39,421 nt of DNA, from contig JAHIWM010000121.1 in NCBI GenBank assembly GCA_018815765.1, positions 1 through 39,421 of the forward strand, in the 5' to 3' direction. The position numbers and the translations under genes were made by a program. Position 1 is the stretch's first letter. Each line of letters begins with the position of its first letter. This stretch comes from Gammaproteobacteria bacterium (lineage in GTDB: Bacteria; Pseudomonadota; Gammaproteobacteria; Enterobacterales; Alteromonadaceae). Of this stretch, positions 34,109 through 39,421 are shown piece by piece. The notes under the pieces are model-generated. The model saw only the letters and a list, made by a program, of their open reading frames with translations. It was not told the origin of the DNA and did not search any database.

Positions 34109-35041
34109 ATGAAGTCGTATTTTGCGCCTGCGTCCACAGGGAATTTTTCTGTTGGATTTGATTTATTAGGCGCCGCTTTTGAACCTGTCGATGGTTCTTT
34201 ATTTGGCGATGAACTGCGTATTCATAGCGAACAGGAGCAACTGAGTTTGCAGCTGACTGGCCGTTATGTGCATCAGTTGCCGGGTGATACAGACGATAAC
34301 TTAGCGCTGAAGTGTTTTTATGCCTTTGAAAAGGCAATAGGCCGGACTTTGCCGCGGCTGCAACTGGAGCTGGTGAAGAACCTGCCAGTTGGTAGTGGTT
34401 TGGGTTCCAGCGCCTGTTCTATTGTCGTGGCCTGTTATGCCTTTAATGACTATTTCGGTAAACCTTTAGATGACTATCAGCTATTGCAGCTGATGGCGCA
34501 GCTGGAAGGTGGCGTCAGTGGTTCAGTGCATTACGATAACGTGGCTCCGTCCTTTTATGGCGGCTTATTGTTGATGTTGCCGGATAGCCCCTTGTTATGC
34601 CGGACTTTGCCCTGGTTTGAACACTGGCAGGTGGTACTTTGTTATCCGGGTACTGTGCTGTCAACCAAAGAAGCCCGTGCCGTATTACCGCAACAATTGA
34701 CGCTGAAACACAGCATAGCTTTTGCCGGCATGTTAAGCCGTTTTATCAGTGCTTTGTATGCCTGGGATGAAACCGAAGCTTTTGCGGCTTTACAGGATTT
34801 AGTGGCTGAACCTGCCCGTCAGCACCTGATTCCTGAACTGTTGCCTATACGTGAAAAGTTAACAGCCCAAGGTATAGGCCATGTGGGGATATCAGGCGCT
34901 GGCCCTACTATTTTTGCGGTCTGTCAAAACGATACTCAGGCCCAATTTGCCGCTGATTATTTACAACAGCATTACGCTAAAAACTCAGATGCCATCACGA
35001 CAGTCTGTCGCCTGGCGAGACAAGGCGCACGTGCGCTGTAG
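34109..35041 (+). CDS. thrB: Homoserine kinase
   Basis: A 310-residue GHMP-family kinase that phosphorylates homoserine with ATP. The N-terminus FAPASTGNFSVGFDLLGAA, the ATP-binding LPVGSGLGSSACS (93-105) and the C-terminal GISGAGPTIFAVCQND match the family. Its ATG lies one base after the thrA stop, with CAGGAG at the end of thrA as ribosome binding site, and thrC begins nine bases after its stop, which is the usual thrABC operon order. Confidence 0.97.
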   Translation: MKSYFAPASTGNFSVGFDLLGAAFEPVDGSLFGDELRIHSEQEQLSLQLTGRYVHQLPGDTDDNLALKCFYAFEKAIGRTLPRLQLELVKNLPVGSGLGSSACSIVVACYAFNDYFGKPLDDYQLLQLMAQLEGGVSGSVHYDNVAPSFYGGLLLMLPDSPLLCRTLPWFEHWQVVLCYPGTVLSTKEARAVLPQQLTLKHSIAFAGMLSRFISALYAWDETEAFAALQDLVAEPARQHLIPELLPIREKLTAQGIGHVGISGAGPTIFAVCQNDTQAQFAADYLQQHYAKNSDAITTVCRLARQGARAL

Positions 35042-35050
35042 GATGTAAAA

Positions 35051-36340
35051 ATGCAATTAACAAATACCAAAGTCGCTTCACAACAAGTTAGTTTTTTAGA
35101 TGCAGTGCGTATTGGTTTGGGTGAGCAGCAAGGGCTGTTTTTCCCAACCCAGTGGCCAACTCTGGATATTGAGGCTTTATTGGAACTGCCTTTTGTCGAG
35201 CGTAGTGCCAAAGTATTGGAAGCTTTAATAGGCGACGAGTTGAGTGCTGAACAAATCCATCAGATGGTAAGTAACGCTTTTCAGTTTCCAGCCCCTTTGG
35301 CGCAAGTGACAGAGGATGTAGCCTGCTTAGAATTATTCCATGGCCCCACTTTAGCTTTTAAAGACTTTGGTGGCCGTTTTATGGCGCAGGCGTTAATTCA
35401 GGCGCAAAAGCAGCAGAATGTCAGCAAAACCACTATTGTCACCGCCACTTCAGGTGATACAGGTGCTGCTGTAGCTCATGCCTTTTATCAACAGGCCGGT
35501 GTGGATGTGGTGATTTTATTTCCAAAAGGAAAAATCAGCCCATTACAAGAAAAGCTGTTTACCACCTTAGGTCACAACATTCATACACTGGCAGTAGACG
35601 CCGATTTTGACCAGTGTCAGTCGCTGGTGAAAGAGGTATTTAACGACCGTGATTTAGTCAAACAGCTGAATATCAACTCAGCGAACTCTATTAATATCAG
35701 CCGTTTGTTTGCACAAATTTGTTATTACTTTGAAGCTGTGGCTCAGGTACCAAAAGATAAAAGAGACCAAATTGTCATTGCTGTGCCTAGTGGTAACTTT
35801 GGTAATCTGACTGCCGGTTTGATTGCCAAAGTCTTAGGTTTGCCTATCAAACGTATGATAGCCGCCACTAACTTAAATGACACTGTGCCACGCTATTGGA
35901 AAGAGGGTCAGTGGACACCGCATAAAACTATCCCGACTTTATCTAACGCCATGGACGTCAGTGCACCAAATAACTGGCCGCGGGTTGAGGCTTTATTGGC
36001 GCAAGGTAAGATTTCCCGCGATGATTTAGACGCTGTGATGGTGGATGAAGAAGATACCCAGGTATCGATGCGTCAGCTGGCGCATTTAGGTTATGTCAGC
36101 GAGCCTCATGCTGCTATTGCTTACAAAGCGTTAAAGCGCAGCTTGCAGGATGGCGAATTTGGTATTTTCTTAGGCACTGCTCATCCGGCTAAATTTAAAG
36201 AGCAGGTCGAAAATATCCTCGGTAGCCCTATAGCTCTGCCGCCTGAGTTAGCCGCTGTCGCATCAGAGGCAAGTTTAAGTGCAGATATGGCGCCGGATTT
36301 TGTACAATTACGCCAATTCTTACTGACTCTGGATAAATAA
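35051..36340 (+). CDS. thrC: Threonine synthase
   Basis: A 429-residue PLP enzyme that turns O-phosphohomoserine into threonine. The PLP lysine is Lys104 in FHGPTLAFKDFGGRFMAQ. SGDTGAAVAHAF and VPSGNFGNLTAGLIAK are the phosphate-binding stretches. The N-terminus begins MQLTNTKVASQQVSFLDAVR, of the shorter gammaproteobacterial type. GTAGGATG stands before the start codon, so the ribosome binding site reaches back into the end of thrB. The stop is followed three bases later by the GTG start of ung. Confidence 0.97.
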   Translation: MQLTNTKVASQQVSFLDAVRIGLGEQQGLFFPTQWPTLDIEALLELPFVERSAKVLEALIGDELSAEQIHQMVSNAFQFPAPLAQVTEDVACLELFHGPTLAFKDFGGRFMAQALIQAQKQQNVSKTTIVTATSGDTGAAVAHAFYQQAGVDVVILFPKGKISPLQEKLFTTLGHNIHTLAVDADFDQCQSLVKEVFNDRDLVKQLNINSANSINISRLFAQICYYFEAVAQVPKDKRDQIVIAVPSGNFGNLTAGLIAKVLGLPIKRMIAATNLNDTVPRYWKEGQWTPHKTIPTLSNAMDVSAPNNWPRVEALLAQGKISRDDLDAVMVDEEDTQVSMRQLAHLGYVSEPHAAIAYKALKRSLQDGEFGIFLGTAHPAKFKEQVENILGSPIALPPELAAVASEASLSADMAPDFVQLRQFLLTLDK

Positions 36341-36343
36341 ACT

Positions 36344-37006
36344 GTGTCTTTAAACTGGCAAGATGTGATTGGGGCTGAAAAAAACCAGCCCTATTTTCTG
36401 CACACTATGGATTACTTAAAGCAACAACGTGCCGCAGGCCAGGTGATTTATCCACCTGAAGCGCTGGTGTTTAATGCCTTTAAGCTGACGCCGTTTGCAG
36501 AGATGAAAGTCGTAGTGATAGGGCAGGACCCTTACCATGGTCCGAATCAGGCTCATGGCTTAAGTTTTTCTGTGCCTGCAGGAGTCGCTATTCCACCTTC
36601 GCTGCGCAATATCTACAAAGAGCTGGCGCTGGAATATGTCGATTTTCAAACCCCAAAACATGGTTGTCTGGAAAGCTGGGCAGAGCAGGGCGTGTTGTTA
36701 CTCAATACAGCCTTGACTGTGGTGGCAAACGAAGCCAATTCACACCGTAACTTAGGCTGGGAGCAGTTTACTGATCAAGTGATCCGGGCTATCAGTGCCA
36801 ATGCGGAAGGCATAGTGTTTTTGTTATGGGGCAGCCATGCGATTAAAAAATCACAGCTGATCGATAAAACCAAACACCATATTCTGACCGCACCTCATCC
36901 ATCGCCTTTGTCAGCGCACCGTGGCTTTTTAGGCTGTGGACACTTTGCAAAGGCAAATGAGTTGTTACAACAACAGGGTAAGAGCCCCATTTGTTGGCAG
37001 GTATAA
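36344..37006 (+). CDS. ung: Uracil-DNA glycosylase
   Basis: A 220-residue family 1 glycosylase that removes uracil from DNA in base-excision repair. The catalytic-water motif GQDPYHGP carries Asp62, LLLNTALTV is the uracil-binding strand, and [10 protein letters not shown] has catalytic His185 and the minor-groove loop. GTG at 36344 is the start; it encodes [13 protein letters not shown] and no in-frame ATG precedes the conserved domain. There is no clear ribosome binding site, only three bases separate it from the thrC stop, so it is probably translated by coupling and co-transcribed with the thr genes, an unusual partner for a repair enzyme. Confidence 0.96.
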   Translation: MSLNWQDVIGAEKNQPYFLHTMDYLKQQRAAGQVIYPPEALVFNAFKLTPFAEMKVVVIGQDPYHGPNQAHGLSFSVPAGVAIPPSLRNIYKELALEYVDFQTPKHGCLESWAEQGVLLLNTALTVVANEANSHRNLGWEQFTDQVIRAISANAEGIVFLLWGSHAIKKSQLIDKTKHHILTAPHPSPLSAHRGFLGCGHFAKANELLQQQGKSPICWQV

Positions 37007-37061
37007 ATAACCATAGAGCGGTCAGGGATAAACCCGGCCCTTAGCGTCTGAATTACAGCCA

Positions 37062-37092
37062 AATAAAAAGCCCCGACATTGCTGCCGGGGCT
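37062..37092 (-). terminator. Terminator after the DUF3545 gene
   Basis: AGCCCCG (37069-37075) pairs with CGGGGCT (37086-37092) around a ten-base loop. The minus strand continues TTTTTATTT, while the plus-strand tail is weak (CAATTT). It begins five bases after the DUF3545 stop and faces ung, for which it may also act partially. Confidence 0.82.
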
Positions 37093-37096
37093 CAAT

Positions 37097-37273
37097 TTAA
37101 CTTAATTCGATGTCTACTAATTCAGGTTCTATGGTCCAGTCTATATCTTCTAGTTCTCGTTTTAAGCGCTGGCGTTCTTTGACTGCTTCAATTTCGCGCC
37201 ACTTGCGTTTGACTGCACGGCTCTTCGTCGCAGGACGCTCCAACATATTCAGTAAGTCTTCGAAGCTTTCCAT
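37097..37273 (-). CDS. DUF3545-family small protein, 58 aa
   Basis: A short minus-strand gene begins MESFEDLLNMLERPATKSRA. A basic helical centre KRKWREIEAVKERQRLKREL (22-41) leads to an acidic C-terminus ending PELVDIELS. The KRKWREIEA stretch followed by RLKRELEDID is the recognisable part of the DUF3545 family, found in Vibrio and Shewanella relatives; its function is unknown. The strong charge suggests nucleic-acid or protein binding. GAGGGG stands seven bases before the ATG. It lies downstream of pgi on the same strand, with a 120-base gap that includes an AT-rich hairpin, and ends at a terminator. Confidence 0.8.
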   Translation of the reverse strand: MESFEDLLNMLERPATKSRAVKRKWREIEAVKERQRLKRELEDIDWTIEPELVDIELS

Positions 37274-37355
37274 GGTTGCCCCTCTGAGTTGTTGTTATTT
37301 TCAACAAATTAGTACCACACTTTGTCTAAAAATAAAATAACTCTTTGACACAAAT

Positions 37356-37385
37356 ATGAACGAAAAATGAATGTTTTTCGTTCAT
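37356..37385. repeat. AT-rich perfect hairpin downstream of pgi
   Basis: ATGAACGAAAAA (37356-37367) and TTTTTCGTTCAT (37374-37385) are exact reverse complements around TGAATG. It lies eight bases after the pgi stop and upstream of the DUF3545 gene. It could act as a weak terminator for pgi or as a site in the DUF3545 promoter region; the sequence does not decide. Confidence 0.55.
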
Positions 37386-37393
37386 TCAACAGG

Positions 37394-39022
37394 TTAGCCC
37401 AAGTTCAACTGCTTAAATTTTGCGATAAGTGCCTCTGTGGACGCATCAAAGTTATTTTTTTGTTGATCAGATAACACCTGATAAATAGGCGTCGACAGCT
37501 GTTTACCCAGCTCAACACCCCATTGATCAAAAGAGTTGATATTCCACAAAACACCCTGACAAAACACCTTCTGCTCATAAAGTGCAATTAAGGCACCTAA
37601 GTAATAAGGGGATAATTCTGGCAGCAATAAAGTATTGCTTGGCTTATTACCAGGCGACACTTTATGTGGGGCCAAAGCAATGGCTTCTGCTTCTGATGCG
37701 CCACTTGCCAGTACTTCAGCTTTGGCTTCTTCAAAAGTTTTGCCTTGCATTAACGCCTGAGTTTGGGCAAAGCAGTGCGCTGTTAATCTGTGGTGATGAT
37801 CTTTGAGCTCGTGACTGACTTTGGCCGGCAGAATAAAGTCCGACGGCACAGCCAGCACACTTTGGTGCAATAACTGATGATACGCATGCTGACCGTTGGT
37901 GCCTGCATCCCCCCAAATCACCGGGGCTGTGGCATCTGTTAATGGCTTGCCATCAAGATCTACCCCTTTACCATTACTTTCCATATCCAGTTGCTGCACG
38001 TACGAGGGCAGGAAACGTAAATAATGGCTGTATGGCAATAAAGCCTGAGTCTGACATCCTTTGGCATTGATATACCAGACGCCAAGCAAAGCCAAAATCA
38101 CAGGCATATTCTGCTCAAGCGGCGCATTGATAAAATGCTGGTCCATATCGCGGGCGCCTTTGAGCAGTTGTTGAAACTGCTCCATGCCCAATTGCAACGC
38201 CACTGGGAAGCCGATGGCAGACCATAACGAATAACGTCCACCCACCCAGTCCCACATCGGCAGAATGTGTTCAGCCACTATGCCAAATTCAGCTGCGGCT
38301 TTGATATTGGACGAGGTGGCCCAGAAATGCCGCGCTATAGCTGCTTTGTCTGCACCTTTGTCGGTAAACCATTGACGCACAGCCAAAGCGTTTTGTTTAG
38401 TTTCTTCCGTACCAAAAGACTTAGAGGCTACAAACACCAGCGTAGTGGCAGGGTTTAAAGCTTTGACCACATCACTGACAACGGCACCATCTATATTGCC
38501 AGCAAAGTGAATACGCACAGGGCTTTGGTTAAAAGGGGCCAAAGCTTCACAGGCCATTTGTGGGCCGAGTAAAGAGCCACCAATACCAATCCAAATCAGA
38601 TCGGTAATGGCATCGCCCTGATAGCCTTTGTAGCTGCCTTGATGCAACTGGCCAATCAGCTCTGCCATCTGCGCATGACAGGCCTGAATTTCTGGCTGTA
38701 AATCAACACCATCTAACACTAAAGGTGTGTTCGTATCGGCACGTAACGCCATATGCCAGACGGCACGTTGTTCAGTGTTATTAATTTTGTCGCCATTGAG
38801 CATTTGCTTAGTTTTGCTTTGGATCTGGCTTTGTTTTGCCAGTTCCAGCAGCTTTTGCCAGATGCCATCTGTGATCAGGTTTTTGGCAAAATCCAGATGA
38901 ATACCACAGGCATTGACCTGAAATTTCTCTGCCCGCTTTGGGTCTGCAGCAAACTGCTGACGCAAGGACAAAGGCTGTTGTGCCAGCTGTTTTAATTCAG
39001 CCCAAAGTGCAGACGACATCAT
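37394..39022 (-). CDS. pgi: Glucose-6-phosphate isomerase
   Basis: A 542-residue enzyme that interconverts glucose-6-phosphate and fructose-6-phosphate. Sugar-phosphate binding residues lie in GIGGSLLGP (146-154) and VASKSFGTEETKQN (198-211). WVGGRYSLWSAIG (259-271) is the first signature. Catalytic Glu348 is in QQLDMESNGKG and catalytic His379 in GTNGQHAYHQ, and the C-terminal FDQWGVELGK holds the active-site lysine. Two ATG codons are adjacent; AGGAG is five bases before the first, which I use, and the second gives 541 residues. It follows the transaldolase gene on the same strand by 56 bases, linking glycolysis with the pentose phosphate pathway. Confidence 0.97.
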   Translation of the reverse strand: MMSSALWAELKQLAQQPLSLRQQFAADPKRAEKFQVNACGIHLDFAKNLITDGIWQKLLELAKQSQIQSKTKQMLNGDKINNTEQRAVWHMALRADTNTPLVLDGVDLQPEIQACHAQMAELIGQLHQGSYKGYQGDAITDLIWIGIGGSLLGPQMACEALAPFNQSPVRIHFAGNIDGAVVSDVVKALNPATTLVFVASKSFGTEETKQNALAVRQWFTDKGADKAAIARHFWATSSNIKAAAEFGIVAEHILPMWDWVGGRYSLWSAIGFPVALQLGMEQFQQLLKGARDMDQHFINAPLEQNMPVILALLGVWYINAKGCQTQALLPYSHYLRFLPSYVQQLDMESNGKGVDLDGKPLTDATAPVIWGDAGTNGQHAYHQLLHQSVLAVPSDFILPAKVSHELKDHHHRLTAHCFAQTQALMQGKTFEEAKAEVLASGASEAEAIALAPHKVSPGNKPSNTLLLPELSPYYLGALIALYEQKVFCQGVLWNINSFDQWGVELGKQLSTPIYQVLSDQQKNNFDASTEALIAKFKQLNLG

Positions 39023-39078
39023 ATAAACTCCTGTAGTGATCCGATGGTGATAAAATTAAGCCTGTACCAGTTGTGTAA

Positions 39079-39421
39079 CTAGGCCTGTAACTGCGCCTGA
39101 ATTAAAGATTCCAGCTTACGTTGGTCTACGGCAAATTTACGGATACCTTCCGACAGTTTTTCGGTAGCCATTGCATCTTCATTCAGTGCCCAACGGAATT
39201 CTGTTTCGGTTAAAGCCGCAGTTTCTTTGGCGGTAGCGCCTGTATCTTGCAGATGAACCGTCAAAGTGCCTTGTTGCTGGCTGAGCTCTTCCAATAAGCC
39301 TGGGCTGATAGTTAAGCGGTCACAACCTGCTAAAGCTAAAACTTCGCCGATATTGCGGAAGCTTGCACCCATCACCACAGTTTTGTGGCCATAAGTTTTG
39401 AAGTAACGATAAATTTCACGC
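39079..39421 (-). CDS. tal: Transaldolase, C-terminal fragment
   Basis: The minus strand carries the last 113 residues of a transaldolase whose start lies beyond the right edge. It reads [20 protein letters not shown] at the edge, then [20 protein letters not shown], then [20 protein letters not shown] and the end [15 protein letters not shown], all typical of TalB-type enzymes. It transfers dihydroxyacetone units in the non-oxidative pentose phosphate pathway. The Schiff-base lysine is outside the window. The frame is open through position 39421, and pgi follows 56 bases downstream, so the two are probably co-transcribed. Confidence 0.94.
   Translation of the reverse strand, partial: REIYRYFKTYGHKTVVMGASFRNIGEVLALAGCDRLTISPGLLEELSQQQGTLTVHLQDTGATAKETAALTETEFRWALNEDAMATEKLSEGIRKFAVDQRKLESLIQAQLQA

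Noticed and set aside
37394-39022. Possible loss of the catalytic glutamate of glucose-6-phosphate isomerase (WGDAGTNGQH instead of WGEPGTNGQH).
   Set aside because: The catalytic base lies in the QQxDMESNGK motif, which is intact (Glu348), and the catalytic His379 is also present. The Asp in WGDAG is not the base.

Overview
The window looks like a stretch of ordinary chromosome from a gammaproteobacterium near the Alteromonadales/Chromatiaceae border, most like Rheinheimera, Alishewanella or Arsukibacterium. This is inferred from protein character and gene order, not from a search. Supporting signs are a complete Na+-pumping NADH:quinone reductase operon, FabV-type enoyl-ACP reductase, ErpA, RdgC, a DUF3545 protein, the thrLABC operon with an attenuator, and chromosome neighbourhoods that echo E. 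coli (hemL/clc/erpA and ampG/yajG/bolA). I see no rRNA, tRNA, CRISPR array, intact transposase or prophage.

Layout. Positions 1-4.6 kb: the 5' end of hemL, then pyrB, hemJ and a ClC transporter on the minus strand, and a DUF6776-like protein and erpA on the plus strand. 4.6-5.2 kb: a long non-coding stretch with dyads and a small XRE regulator. 5.2-9.3 kb, minus strand: rlmG-yajG-cyclophilin-small hypothetical-ampG. 9.3-11.8 kb, plus strand: alkB, bolA, fabV. 11.8-18.4 kb: a structured leader, nqrABCDEF, a perfect 57-bp palindrome and nqrM. 18.5-22.3 kb: an M17 aminopeptidase, a purine-type permease and an exported metallo-beta-lactamase-fold protein. 22.4-31.4 kb is rich in signalling genes: a hybrid kinase overlapping a HIT protein, an HDOD protein, rdgC, then a sensor kinase divergent from a receiver/CheC-like/PAS-GGDEF operon. 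31.4-37.0 kb: a thr promoter with operator-like repeats, thrL, attenuator, thrABC and ung. 37.1-39.4 kb, minus strand: a 58-aa DUF3545 protein, pgi and the 3' end of a transaldolase gene.

How the genes work together. The nqr cluster makes the respiratory sodium pump, and NqrM serves its maturation; the flavin transferase gene apbE, often found in this locus, is absent here. thrLABC forms the threonine branch from aspartate, with leader-peptide attenuation visible in sequence. The receiver/CheC/GGDEF operon and its divergent kinase look like one phosphorelay that may set cyclic-di-GMP levels.

Most distinctive non-coding signals: a 25-pair imperfect hairpin in the nqrA leader (12013-12085), the perfect palindrome between nqrF and nqrM (17972-18028), and alternating TTTAGA/TCTAAA half-sites with an exact met-box-like 8-mer over the thr promoter (31445-31486). 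None was tested by folding software or database search.
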